Assembly (NCBI GenBank): GCA_026260175.1
Contig: JAKCWW010000222.1
Coordinates: forward strand, 1 to 26,446
DNA: 26,446 nt
Origin: Reticulitermes lucifugus
Taxonomy: Eukaryota; Arthropoda; Insecta; Blattodea; Rhinotermitidae
Direction: 5' to 3'
The notes below the pieces were generated by a model. It was not told the DNA's origin. It searched no databases and worked only from the letters and a program-made list of their open reading frames with translations. This document shows positions 1 through 10,263 of the stretch, piece by piece. The position numbers were made by a program, and so were the translations under genes. Every line of letters begins with the position of its first letter. Positions within the stretch are counted from its first letter, which is position 1.

Positions 1-129
1 CAGCTACTGGATGACCTTAAGGAAAATAAAAGATACTGAAAATTGAAAGAGGAAGCACTAGATTACACTCTATGGAGAGCTTGCTTTGGAAGAGGCTATG
101 GACCTGTTATAAGACAGACAACAGAATGA
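1..129 (+). pseudogene. C-terminal remnant of a non-LTR retrotransposon (endonuclease-reverse transcriptase tail), cut by window start
   Basis: Frame 1 reads Q-L-L-D-D-L-K-E-N, then a stop (TGA at 49-51 where the family usually has Trp), then K-L-K-E-E-A-L-D, L-W-R-A-C-F-G-R-G-Y-G-P-V and a terminal R-Q-T-T-E-stop ending at 129. From memory of the family, this is the conserved last stretch of many insect LINE endonuclease-reverse transcriptase proteins. The internal stop and the absence of upstream sequence make it a dead 5'-truncated or window-cut copy. It lies in an intron of the ZDHHC-like gene in the same orientation. I did not find a poly(A) tail or target-site duplication after it. The family assignment is by recalled motif only. 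Confidence 0.7.
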
Positions 130-1382
130 ATGAATATTGACAGGTTTTGTATTAGTTTTAGTTGTAAGTTAGTGTCAGCCTTTTGACTAATATGCTAACC
201 ACTGAATCACAGGAGAACAGAGCCATTTCACGAATGTGATTCCAAATGTATCAGGGAGTGGACTGTATCCATCATACTGTTGGTGTAATGAATAAAGCTG
301 TAGGGGATCATATTAGTTAAATTTCTTGCATCTAAACTGCAAACAAATTTTTATTAAACCTGCTATGAACATCGTACATTTTGGAGATATTTCCAGCTTG
401 GAACTTCTTAGCCACCCATCATCAGCAGTACCAAGTTGGAGGCTGTACAAACTTATGAGGTGTAAGCACAGTTTTCGCCTTTTTCCATGCTAAACTATGT
501 ACTCGTATTAAAGAGTTTTATGTGGTGATAAATATTTAAAAATTGCAAAGGTTTTGTTAGGGCATTGTGTAATCGGGACCAGGGAAATATGAAAATTGTG
601 CACATAATGTTGGCTGTTCCAATGATCCTACCTTATTGTAAGAGGACTTGTGATATTTATATTGTTTGTGCAGAAATTTTGACAGGCAGATCAGTATTTA
701 TACAAATGTAATGAAGTCTGTGTTGAGTTGTGAAATTCCTGCAGCCTGGAACAAGCTGGACACATATATTGCATTAGCTCATATCATGAGTGATGCTCAG
801 AATTCACACTGCAGCTGCTTATGGTTTTCAGTCTTATGACATCCTGGCACATAAAGATACTCCATCATACTCTCATTATGTTGAGACAAATTGTGGATGT
901 TCCTCTTGAATAAATCTGGGTCTGCACCACTGTAGGAAGTATGCTTGAAATTAAATAGTAATTGGAGAGTGGGAACTGCTGCATCACATGTGGTCTTAAG
1001 ATGGAAAGAATATGAAACACCATTTTCCAGTGTTTACACCATGGTGTTATATATTTGTTTGTGACAGTATTCTAGGTAACCAGTTTTGGTCTTCCTTATT
1101 TCCCGTATGGTGCAAGATCATGACAATGAGGACCACTGTGCTCATTATGTTCTTTTTCTGCATGCTTTTCTGTAGAAGGGAATGTAAGTTGGTCAGCTGC
1201 TCAGATCTATCACAACTAATCATTTTTGCATACTTGTAAGTCTGTTACCTTTCCTCTCTTCCCTCAAGAGAGAGTCTTTCTGGATGTGGGATATTCTTAC
1301 TTCATCATGCCAGTAAAATACAGATATCAAATTAATTTGATTAACATTATATTCCTATATGATAAGTGTTTTTTTTTTTCAG
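130..1382 (+). other. Intron sequence upstream of the first visible ZDHHC-like exon
   Basis: No exon of the upstream DHHC cysteine-rich domain is visible here. The sequence is AT-rich with scattered short frames that have no recognisable content. It ends in a strong polypyrimidine tract (a T run at 1370-1379) followed by CAG, the acceptor of the exon at 1383. Confidence 0.6.
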
Positions 1383-1512
1383 GGTGACCTGCAAGGGATT
1401 GGTCGCTTCCACATTCTTTTTCTGTTCTTCGTTGCAATCATGTTTGCAGTTAGTCTTGTCTCTCTCTTCTGTTACCATTGTTACCTTGTGCTCCGAAACA
1501 GGTCAACGTTAG
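1383..1512 (+). CDS. ZDHHC2/20-like: ZDHHC2/15/20-like palmitoyltransferase, exon encoding transmembrane segment 4
   Basis: The enzyme family transfers palmitate from acyl-CoA to cysteines of membrane-associated proteins, acting at Golgi, plasma membrane or endosomes. This exon is internal: the acceptor is T-rich tract plus CAG at 1380-1382 and the donor is G|GTAAGA at 1513. It enters in phase 0 and leaves in phase 1. The 43 complete codons encode a short luminal stretch (G-D-L-Q-G-I-G-R), then [10 protein letters not shown] and a hydrophobic run forming TM4, then Y-H-C-Y-L-V-L-R-N. The final S-T-L joins the next exon's E to give S-T-L-E, the TTxE-like motif that follows TM4 in DHHC enzymes. 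The closest recalled relatives are vertebrate ZDHHC2 and ZDHHC20 and Drosophila CG1407. The catalytic DHHC exon is upstream of the window, so activity cannot be judged here. Confidence 0.93.
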
Positions 1513-1921
1513 GTAAGAGATCTTAATTTATTGCCTCATAGTTCGAATCTTGATCAAAGATTTGTGCCATTTTATTTAATTGCTGTAATATTCAACAGTG
1601 AACTGAAAAGTAATTTTTGATGATATTAGCAGTATATGAAATCGGGTTTGTCAGGTTGACTTTTCCGTCCATAATTTGGTACATGGATTTAATTTCTTAG
1701 CTTGGCCTGTTTATGTGAAGATTTACATTTTTGTTTTATTTGTTGTATTTTATATCTGACTAACCAGCTCATTATAACAGCCTTGATCCTCATTTAGGGC
1801 TTCACTTCTGAATTGGTTGTTGGTCGTGCTAAGTGTAAGAAGTTTACTTGATTTATGCATTTATTTTGGGAGGATGTTTATGTATTAACTAGTTTCATCA
1901 TTTTTCCCAATTCCTTTTCAG
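1513..1921 (+). other. 409-bp GT-AG intron between the TM4 and cytosolic-tail exons
   Basis: The donor is GTAAGA and the acceptor is a pyrimidine-rich stretch ending TTTTCAG at 1915-1921. The phase (1) matches on both sides, restoring the codon GAG (Glu) of the S-T-L-E motif. No internal feature was recognised. Confidence 0.9.
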
Positions 1922-2048
1922 AGGCCTTCAGAGCACCAATATTCCGCACTGGTGCAGATAAAGATGGGTTTAGTTTAGGGAAATACAACAATTTCCAAGA
2001 AATCTTTGGGGACAATAGAAAAATGTGGTTTTTACCTGTTTTTACAAG
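1922..2048 (+). CDS. ZDHHC2/20-like: ZDHHC2/15/20-like palmitoyltransferase, cytosolic C-terminal domain exon
   Basis: This internal exon has acceptor CAG at 1919-1921 and donor AG|GTAAGT at 2049. It enters in phase 1 and leaves in phase 2. It encodes E-A-F-R-A-P-I-F-R-T-G, then D-K-D-G-F-S-L-G, then N-F-Q-E-I-F-G-D-N-R-K-M-W-F-L-P-V-F-T. The A-F-R-x-P-x-F, G-F-S-L-G and [QE]-x-[IV]-F-G-D blocks are the conserved post-TM4 region (including the palmitoyltransferase C-terminal, PaCCT, region) of ZDHHC2, 15 and 20. The exon ends with AG, the first two bases of the next codon. In the family that codon is Ser, followed by L-G-D-G. Two separate downstream acceptors (6890 and 16978) each supply a T plus an L-G-D-G-encoding sequence, so this is the shared exon from which the alternative tails branch. 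Confidence 0.94.
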
Positions 2049-4549
2049 GTAAGTGATAAATGTTAACTTTATTTTCAAGTTGATTTGCTGCTATATCCTG
2101 AAGTCATATTCAAATTGTGGTGGTGGTAGAATGTGTAGTGTGAAGCATTTGATGGTAAATAATGGGCATATGTAATTCACCCTCACTGGATGTTGTGTAC
2201 AGCACAGTAAATGCTGTATGCAGTTGTGCTCCTATTTTGTATACAAATTAGGTGTTCTTTGTATTTTCACTCTTGAATAGATATTGTTTGTAAGCTGTAC
2301 ATTATTTAGAACTACAAGTTGTCTGAGCCAGAATTTGAAGATTTTCACCCTTGATGCATTCTAACTGTGACGTGTGTTTGTTGTTGGAAATGGTGTTATA
2401 GTTACAATTTCAGTATTGAAGTTTAGTGTGGTTTACTGTGAGGTGGAGATTGGTGGCATTTTCCTTCCTATAGGGGAGCCGTGCATGAATGAAATTGTAT
2501 TAATTAGTGCTACCTCAGTCATCTGTTCCATGGTGCAGAGTTTTGAGAAGCTTGTATTTATTTTCTGGTTAAGGAATTTGTTGCATTTTATGGACATTGA
2601 AATTTAATTATGCTGACAAGTGTGTACCAGTGGACCATATCTTGAATCAGTTGAAATTAGTATCTTGGCCAGGACCCGTACTATTCTGACAGGCTTTTTG
2701 TTTTTTCCTCATTACCTTTGTACAGTGTCAGCATAGTACCTCAGTTTAGGCTGTGTCCACTTTTTCCACATCTTTGCAACTTATCCTATCATTTGAAGCT
2801 GTATAGTGTGAGCTACTGATAGCAGTCATTAAATGAATGACTAAAATAATAACCAAATGCTGTAAACATGACTGAAATGGAGAGAAGTGGTTAGAATACA
2901 GCAGAAGAAATGAATATGAATAGACGGTGTGAGTGATTTTGGTCAAATATTTGAATGTGGAAGTCTCTGTGAAAAAAATTTAAAAATGTAAATCTGATTG
3001 GCAGGCTGAAGATGAGGAAGGGTATTTATTAAGACATTTTTAGCAAGATTGTCAGATGTATCAGACTTGTTGGGAAGTGTAGTGATTGTTGATGAATTTA
3101 ACATTGTTGTGGACTGATTGGTTTATGTACCACCTGCTGTCTGGAGCACATCATCAGTCCACTGCGCTGCAAGCAGATTTTCTCACCTGCCTTATGTATT
3201 TTTTGCTATGTGAGGTATTATTGCGATATGTTCTTTCATATTCATTCTTATTGTTTTTTAAGATTTAAACTGGGTTGTGTTGGTGACATTATACAGTGAA
3301 TGTTTTAAGTTACTTAAACACACAGTTATTGCTCTGCATTGTGTGATGGTGTAAATGTAAGCTGCTTTATCTGTCCGTTGCTCCATTGTGTTGCTGTGCT
3401 GTGAAACTGTCGTGTACATACTGTTCCTGAATGAGTAGTGTTCATCTGTGCAGTGCTTTTGTAATAATGTATGCTGCATACAGGAAGTTGAGGAATTCAT
3501 TCAAAGCTAAACACACAGTACACTTTTAGAGAAGAACCTGTCTTATTCTAGAATAAAATGTGCTTCTTTGCTCGATCCAAAAACCAAAGGCATTGCAGGA
3601 ATTGTTGTCTAGCAAATTGCAATGATGCTTATTTATTAAGGGCCCACTTCTTCCTCTTGATATGTATAATGAAAATTTACTTTCACTTATACATCCTTTC
3701 TGTGCAAAAGACGATCCCAGTGCGGTACTATTTATACACTCTGGATAAATGCAAGCATGAGACTTTTTTTTTCTTCAACTTAATTTTTATGTAATATTTT
3801 ATTCTGCATCTCATATGCATTTGTATATACTTGCATACTTTTCACATATATATAGAAATAAATCCTTTTCTGCACCCTAGCATTGGTTCCTGCATCATTT
3901 CTCAGTTTTGCTTTTTCTGTACATAATTATAAAACACATTCAAGAGCATGTACAAGTTAGCCATGTTTTCTGACAAATATAGAACAATTATTTTACACAT
4001 TTTAGATTTCAACACAGTATTGTCTCATGTTTGTTGTATTTCTTTTCCAAATTGAAGCTAGACTTGTTTTGAGAATGTTTTAAGGTTTTGAAGAAGTTTA
4101 CTTTAGTGATAAATGTGGATGGTAGAACATTGGTTTGAAGTATTGTAATGAACAGAGTTGAACAAAAACGTATAGGTTTCTGGAGGGCATGTGTCATTAT
4201 AGAAATGTATGATTTTACTTCAGATTGGAATATGTTAAAACTAACTGAAGTACAGGTATCATCAGATTTATCTATTTGATGGCATGAGAGCTGTATACCC
4301 ATACATGATCTGTACAAAAATTTGTGGAAATATTACTTCTTGTGTCTCAAACTACCATCTTACTAGAAGGACATAAGTGATTGATTCCAGGAAGAACTTC
4401 TTGAAACCAAATGCAGAAGAACCAACTTATGAATATTTTTGAAAAAATAAACATTTTTAAAATCTGGTTTGTATTGAATGGGAATTTTACAAATGTGCCC
4501 ATGCAGAAACATCTGCATTACTATTAATGAACAATAGCATGTGTTTTTC
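2049..4549 (+). other. Proximal part of the 4.84-kb intron before exon A
   Basis: The donor GTAAGT begins the intron at 2049. The stretch is AT-rich and TG-rich. Short frames on both strands (up to about 100 codons at 4009-4317 minus) show no recognisable protein content. No RNA gene or transposon was recognised. Confidence 0.55.
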
Positions 4550-5150
4550 CTTATCCTGGCTGTGGCACTGTAACAGTGTTGGTTTTCCCCCCACATGATG
4601 GTTTTCCCCAAGTCCTAGCAATGGTTCTAGTTTGAGTTTTCCCCACACAGTTGGTTTACCCCAAGTGGATTATCTTCATATTCCAGTGGTGGTGCTGGAA
4701 GTGGCTGTAGTTTGGGTCTCCTTTGAGTGATGGGCTCTGTGCAGGTTGGTTCTTCCTACTATTTGGCAGCAGATGTGTTTTGGGCTTTCCTCTGCTTCCT
4801 AGCAGTGACACTAGTTTGAGGTTTTTTCATACCCTAACAATGGTGCTAGAATAAGTTTTCCTTGAGTATCAAAGACATTGTGTGACATTTTCTCACATCC
4901 TATAAAATGGCGCTGTAACTGAGGAGTGGGTTTTTCCCAAGAAGGCTTTCGTCATACCCTAGCATCACTTGTAGTTTCGTTTCTCTGAGTAGGTGTTTTC
5001 CTGTATCCTGGCAACAACTCTAATCTGGATTTTCCATGTACCCTAGTAAGAGCACTTGTTTGGATTTTTCCTATAGCCTATCATTGGCACTGGCTGAGGG
5101 TTTCTTTGAGCATTGGGGTTTCTCCAAGAGGGTTTTGCCATAGCTTTATG
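4550..5150 (+). repeat. Degenerate tandem array with CCTAGCAATGGYGCTAGTTT-like units
   Basis: About ten diverged copies of a roughly 30-base motif recur: a CCTAGCAATGG-like start, then TGCTAGTTTG, then GGGTTTTCCCC. Copies start near 4555, 4614, 4679, 4798, 4831, 4898, 4960, 5006, 5040 and 5077. Between copies a second motif (AAGTGTTGGGTTTTCCCCAAG-like, for example near 4585, 4665, 4930 and 5120) recurs, so the true period may be near 60 bases with some units shortened. This is an old, eroded minisatellite inside the intron. Copy boundaries are approximate because they were aligned by eye. Confidence 0.6.
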
Positions 5151-5703
5151 AATCTTATTTATAATCAATTTTTTATGCATTTAACAGCAGCATTATCAAT
5201 TTTCTGAGCTCTCTTCTTAAACTGATCAACTTCTATTATTTAAACTTGTCTGTTTAATTGCTGGTCAATAGATTTCCTGCCACTTATGGATCCCAGGGTT
5301 TTCATGCTATCTTCACATGAGCCACTTCAATTGTCTCTGCATCCTCACATCCTGTTATTTTTAGAACCATGTCAATAATCTCCCATCTATTGTCTAGGTC
5401 TCTCATGTGGTCCCTTTACCTTTAGGTGTACCAACTAAAGTTGAATTTTCTAACACCTGCGTTCCCCATTCATCTTGTCCTGTTTGATTTGGTCACTATA
5501 CTATGAACTGTATGTCTTGAGTTTTCTGCGTTCTGCTGTTACTTCTTCTTAGCACTGTGTTTTCAAACACCCTCATTCCATGTTCTTTCCGTTAAATTTC
5601 AGTATTTTAAATAACGACACTGCCGAATCAAACATGTTTTAAACTGCTAATAGTATCATTATTTTTTCATCTTGAATGTGGCACATGGGTTCTCATTAGA
5701 AAT
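5151..5703 (+). other. Unannotated intron sequence
   Basis: AT-rich and more pyrimidine-rich than its surroundings. No coding or transposon signature was recognised. Confidence 0.4.
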
Positions 5704-5709
5704 ATGAAA

Positions 5710-5745
5710 CAACAGCAGCAGCAGCAACAACAGCAGCAACAACAA
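5710..5745 (+). repeat. (CAR)12 trinucleotide tract
   Basis: Twelve consecutive CAG/CAA triplets. They are immediately preceded by ATG-AAA (5704-5709) and followed by TGA (5746-5748), so they sit in a 14-codon frame Met-Lys-Gln12. It lies in an intron with no other coding signal, so a microsatellite is the simplest reading. Confidence 0.9.
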
Positions 5746-5911
5746 TGAATTATGATTATGTTTTATTCCCAATATCAGGTTAAACAGTTTACATTCTGTA
5801 GGAGAATGCTAATGTAATATTTCTTGAATCTAACTGAAGTTGAAGATTTTTCTTCTGGAATTATGACTCCATGTCAGCTGGTAAATAGCTACTGGCATTT
5901 TGAAGGCACCA

Positions 5912-6003
5912 CACTTCTCCAAAATGTCAGTAACTCTTTACAACTCAGCATGATGTAACATCCCAGAAGTCTTGAATCTTCATCAGCACCGCTGTGAGAA
6001 CCA
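5912..6003 (+). repeat. Diverged relative of the right arm of the 8444-8648 foldback element
   Basis: The order of motifs GGCACCACACTT, CAAAATGTCAG, CTCAGCATGATGTAACATCC, CAGAAGTCTTGAATC and CAGCACCGCTGTGAGAACC parallels 8567-8675 (GGCACTATGGTCC, CAAAACATCAG, CAGCATAACTAACATCC, CAGAAGACTTAGGTCC, CAGCACCACTGTGAAAACC). The relationship was seen by eye. The left arm was not found here. Confidence 0.55.
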
Positions 6004-6889
6004 CAAATGCTACACCTTAAGTGAAGTTAATAAGGGCTGAAAACTCACTTTGAGAAGTTAAGCTTAAACTACTTGGACTTGAAACTGGAGAAGTTTCAAA
6101 TGTGTATGGAAGTGACCTTATTAAATGTCATGATTGTAAGAACTGTTGAAAAGGGTTTCTTGCAGTTTTATGTTTTCTTTTTAATTTTATTTTGGAGTGT
6201 GGCGTGAAGTAACTACATGTGACATAAATTGGAAAATTAGTTTGTAATTAGAATTGAGTGTCTATGTGTTGTTCATTTAGCACTCTGTACATTATTTTTG
6301 AGTTATTACATTAAATGATTGAAAATATAGTTAATGTTACAGTAGCGTTTGTCATTGTCGTACTTTACTTTGTAGAACTCTTCACAGATTACAGTCATAC
6401 ACAGATGGAAGACATTATGAATCCAATTTCCTCATTGTTGTTTTGTTTTACGTTCATGTATTGAGTATGTAGGATGTTACTAAGCATTATGTGACATAGT
6501 GAAATGTCAAGTTAATTTCATTGATCTCACAAAGTTGCAGCAATACAGTTCCTGGCTGATCATCATAACTTTAGCATCCAAAAATAGTAAAATTTTTATA
6601 CGTCCATTGTTATTAAAAGAAATATTTGTATTGAAGACTTATAGGTAAATTAGCATCATCGTCAGGAAGGTTTCGGTACTGCCTGTTTATCCACATGAAT
6701 TATGTTCAAGAAATAATTATTTTAGAGTTAAATTATATTATTGACATGCAAATTTTATGGGTCAAAATTTTTTGGTTATGGATGGTGCAGTATTGGAACA
6801 CTCCAAGGCTTTCACAAGTATTTTATCATAGCCCATGGTGCAATGCGCGTGCATCAGTTGGTAACTGCAGGGCTTTACTTCTGTTCTAG
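6004..6889 (+). other. Distal intron sequence before exon A
   Basis: AT-rich with no recognisable element. It ends with a pyrimidine-rich stretch and TTCTAG at 6884-6889, the acceptor for exon A. Confidence 0.5.
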
Positions 6890-6970
6890 TTTGGGGGATG
6901 GTTTGGTTTTCCCAGTTCGGGCGCAGCATCAGCCCAGCTCATACAACTCCATGGGCAGTACACAGACCAG
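6890..6970 (+). CDS. ZDHHC2/20-like: ZDHHC2/15/20-like palmitoyltransferase, alternative tail exon A (81 nt, phase 2 to phase 2)
   Basis: The acceptor TTCTAG ends at 6889 and a donor-like AG|GTCAGA starts at 6971. The first base completes AG|T (Ser) from the exon ending at 2048. The exon then reads L-G-D-G-L-V-F-P-V-R, matching the S-L-G-D-G-x-x-F-P-x-R block of vertebrate ZDHHC2/20, followed by a hydrophilic stretch A-Q-H-Q-P-S-S-Y-N-S-M-G-S-T-Q-T. Its length is 81 nt, a multiple of three, and both ends are phase 2, so it can be included or skipped without a frameshift. If the 6971 donor is not used, the frame runs ten more codons to a TAG at 7002-7004, giving a shorter tail. The donor is the weaker part of the model (GTCAGA rather than GTAAGT). 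Confidence 0.85.
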
Positions 6971-8443
6971 GTCAGATGGTTTCCTGCTTTGCCTGCTTGC
7001 ATAGCTCTGCTTCTCTGCACAGTAGAATGCTTGCCTGTTGTTCTTTTCTTTCTTTCTTTCTTTCTTTCTTCTCCTCTCTTTTTTTCTTTGTGGCCTGCTT
7101 GTTTGCTTGCTTGAAAATGTTCTGCACTTGTCTGAAGTGATCTTGAGTGAGACATTACACTGCAATACAATATGCCAGTGTTTAATTTCATTGTTTTCAT
7201 TCCTACACTGTAGAATCATCTGAGGTTTGCCTGATTTTTTGTTTCACAGTCAAGCATTGGGAACTCATAATTTATAGGTATTGGATATATACAAGGAAAT
7301 AATACTTGATAGGCTGAAGACAGACAGGTATTGATAGACATGAAAAGATTTTATTTGACCTTAACCGAGCTTTATTGTGCTCATTGACTGCTTCAGTTTT
7401 CTAGATTGTAAATTGTGTGTTGATACAGAAATATTACATTGTGTAGTGTACAATATCAGTCTTAGAATCTTTTGGCTGATACGGAACCAGGACTTACGTG
7501 GCTTGCCTCTCTGCCTCTGTCCCATGTATCTGTACAGTTTTAAGAACTATTCGTGCATTAATAATTACGTGCTGTAAAGGATACTTTAAATTACATATAT
7601 GAACCTGTTTATTATGAGGCTGTTGAGAATACCTACTGAAACATTGGAAATTGTATTGTTCCTTGGAGCAAACCATAGAACAGTCTTCTCTTGTTGTGTT
7701 TTGGCTCATAAACATACATCACTATTTGCAGTGTTCATTAGCTTTAGTGTGCTTTGCCATGTGTGTTTACCTCCCATTTTACAACAGTCTGTAACTTACC
7801 AACACATTTACACCAACAGTCTTTAACTTACCATCACACTTGTACTGATATTGTTTTAATATTGTGAATATTTTCTCAGAGAAATGACGACAGTTTGATT
7901 TAATTTAGAATATTTTGATTCCTGTATGTAATCTATATATCCATATACTTAAAATGTAATGTACATTACAAAGCTTTACCTTTCTGATCTACTGTTTATT
8001 TGTGAGGCTTTCACACTGGATATGCCAGTCTTGGTTTGGTTGTAATTTTAAGACTGAAAATTAGGAATAATGCAAGTTGAAGTATATTATAAGTGTCAGT
8101 TTTAATAACAAATGTCAGTGTTGTGCAAGACTGAAACTGATACTGAACTGCCTATTTGTGTGAAAGTGTCAGAATACCAGCGGTTCTTATCCTTTCTTAT
8201 ATGCACATGCAGCTTGTTGCTCCTTATACACTAGTTTCTCTGCTACCAGTATTTATGAGCAGAGATGAAACCATGACACATGTAAATATGCTCACAGGTT
8301 TTCATTAATAAAACTTGAATTTTGTTTTACCCAGCTACTTTTTACTTGTGTAGTCTTGGAATCAGCAACTGATGTGGATTTGTATAATGTTAGTTTGCCA
8401 GAGCTATTTGAATTTTCAAGGAAGTAAATTCTGAAGATTTTTA
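6971..8443 (+). other. Start of the roughly 10-kb intron between exons A and B, with microsatellites
   Basis: It contains a (CTTT)6 tract at 7047-7070 within a pyrimidine-rich run, followed by a GCTTGTTTGCTTGCTTG stretch at about 7096-7112. A two-copy 32-bp direct repeat lies at 7783-7846 (AACAGTCTNTAACTTACCA... unit). No coding content was recognised. Confidence 0.6.
7783..7846 (+). repeat. Two-copy tandem repeat, 32-bp unit
   Basis: The units begin at 7783 and 7815, both starting AACAGTCT, with ACTTACCA and ACAC shared at matching positions and several substitutions between them. Confidence 0.75.
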
Positions 8444-8648
8444 GGATTCCAGTCTTCTGGGATGTTATGCTGTGTTGGGATTTTTGTTCCTGATGTTTTG
8501 AAGGATTATAGTACCTTTATCTTAGGGTCATGGAGTCCAAGAAGGAAATGCTTGAACCTGAAGATGAAGGCACTATGGTCCTTCAAAACATCAGGTACTT
8601 ATAACCCCAGCCACACAGCATAACTAACATCCCAGAAGACTTAGGTCC
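8444..8648. mobile_element. Foldback/inverted-repeat element, arms about 75-80 bp
   Basis: The left arm 8444-8517 and right arm 8567-8648 are imperfect reverse complements. Shared blocks are AGTCTTCTGGGATGTTA, TTATGCTGTGT and CCTGATGTTTTGAAGGA. The spacer is about 50 bp. It has no coding capacity and is most likely a non-autonomous foldback or MITE-type element. A relative of one arm is at 5912-6003, which supports a dispersed family. Confidence 0.75.
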
Positions 8649-9872
8649 TCAGCAGCACCACTGTGAAAACCTTGGATCTTGCATTAATTTGATTTTCTTA
8701 ACTGTATCTCTTTCATTGAGAAGTATAATGTAGAATAAGTGTTAATTTGGAATTTTGAAAATTCTTCAGTAAAGAAGTGGACAACAATGAAAATAAATTT
8801 TGGTTTAAGTGAAAGAAATGTCCATTGCCATGAAGGCACTTATTCCAGCATTTCTCTAGCAAGCTGATACCATTCTTATAGACAGCTGAGAGGAAGTTTT
8901 GAAATACACAGGTTGCCCATTTATTGAACAGCCCATATGTTTGAAAGCATGTGTCTGATGAGTTGAGAACTACTGAGATGTTTTGCTGTCTCAGTTTTAT
9001 AAAGTGTTTCCTGCCCCTTTATGGTACCACTTGACTTTGCAGTCAATTTTGTGTCAAAAATTGTGTGGGTTAACAGTATGTTTGACTGACTTGTAGATAG
9101 TGTAAAATGTTTAATAATGGACAGAACTGACATTTATTGAACAGCCAGTACTATTGTGCATGCCAGATTGTATAACTTTGTGCATGGTTATGCTGTAAAA
9201 GAAGTGGCAGCTAAAATATGTTTAGTTTGGATACTGATCAATATTTGTTATACATTGTATATACTATGCATATTTGAAGTGTTTGTGTGTTATTAATTTC
9301 AGGCAGTACATTTTGTGTAATGTGCATATCAGCATACTGTGTAGTATACTATTTTTTGAAATGTTAAAGACCATTCTGATTTCTTAGGTACCATGCAAAT
9401 GTAGCTGTATCTGTATGTGTTATTTCATCATGCTGTATGCATATAAACATTAATTTATAATCCAGACACAGAAGACATGAATAAATTAGTGAAGACATTT
9501 GTGTTGAATTGGTAGGACCACTGAATATGCAGTGGAATTGTAGTATTCACATTTAATCTTCATGATTTGTTTCATGTAAGCATTGTGTGGGAGAGAAGTT
9601 TAAATGTGAGGCATGCTTTCAACCATTAAGTTCAGAATTTCTTTTGTCATGACATTTCATGTATAAGAATGTGAAGATTAAGTTATACAAAACTATAATT
9701 TTACCCCCAAATTTCATCTTCAACATCCCATTGTTTTATAATATTACATACTCATTTGTGTAATTTTACCTGTTGTTTTGTACTTGTATGAAACTTTGTG
9801 TGTCAGTCTGAGGAAGAACAATGATTGTGAGTTTCACATTATATTCTCCGTGCATTATGATAACATCACAAG
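8649..9872 (+). other. Unannotated intron sequence
   Basis: AT-rich and TG-rich. Nothing was recognised beyond short simple-sequence patches. Confidence 0.4.
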
Positions 9873-9971
9873 ATTAAAAAACCAACATATGCACTGTATT
9901 TTCACATGTATAGTCAAATGGGGCATTTGACTATACATGTGAAAATACAGTGAATATGTTGGTTTTTTAAT
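9873..9971. repeat. Near-perfect hairpin, 48-bp arms with a 3-nt loop
   Basis: Arms 9873-9920 and 9924-9971 are reverse complements with one mismatch and a GGG loop. The outer ends are ATTAAAAAACC and GGTTTTTTAAT. It would fold into an almost uninterrupted 48-bp stem in RNA of either strand. A foldback transposon remnant, a recent inverted duplication or a hairpin RNA locus are all possible; the sequence does not decide between them. Confidence 0.95.
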
Positions 9972-10124
9972 TCCTGTGAATGATTGTGAGTGTTTGAAAA
10001 CAGAATGCTGAGGCAAATATTGATACCTAAAGGAGAAAAATAAGTGGAGGATGAAGCAACTTTTATAATGGCAAGCGCATAATTTATCTTCATCACCAGG
10101 TATTTTTAGGACGATGAAATTTGG

Positions 10125-10263
10125 AGAATGAGGTGGCTGGGGCATGTAGTACACATGGGTAGGATGAGAAATGCATAAACAATTTTAGATGGGAAGCCTG
10201 AAGAGAAATGACAACTATCGAGACCTAGGCATAGATGGGAATGATGTTAAAATGCATCTTTAA
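10125..10263 (+). pseudogene. Decayed C-terminal fragment of a non-LTR retrotransposon protein
   Basis: The frame from 10125 reads R-M-R-W-L-G-H-V-V-H-M-G-R, then after a stop I-L-D-G-K-P-E-E-K, a further stop, and R-P-R-H-R-W-E. A one-base shift then gives N-D-V-K-M-H-L and a stop. This follows the recalled insect LINE motif series R-W-x-G-H-V-x-R-M, G-K-P-E-G-x-R-x-x-G-R-P-R-x-R-W-x-D-x-[IV]-K-x-D-L. Two internal stops and a frameshift make it non-functional. It lies sense to the host gene. Confidence 0.8.

Noticed and set aside
1012..1239. 75-codon hydrophobic frame just upstream of the first ZDHHC exon
   Set aside because: It does not contain the cysteine-rich DHHC motif or the TM3 residues expected upstream, and has no convincing splice sites. 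It looks like chance intron sequence.
6886..7219. Minus-strand frames of about 100 codons with Lys/Arg/Glu-rich stretches
   Set aside because: The charged stretch is the reverse translation of the CTTT microsatellite, and the frames overlap exon A on the opposite strand.
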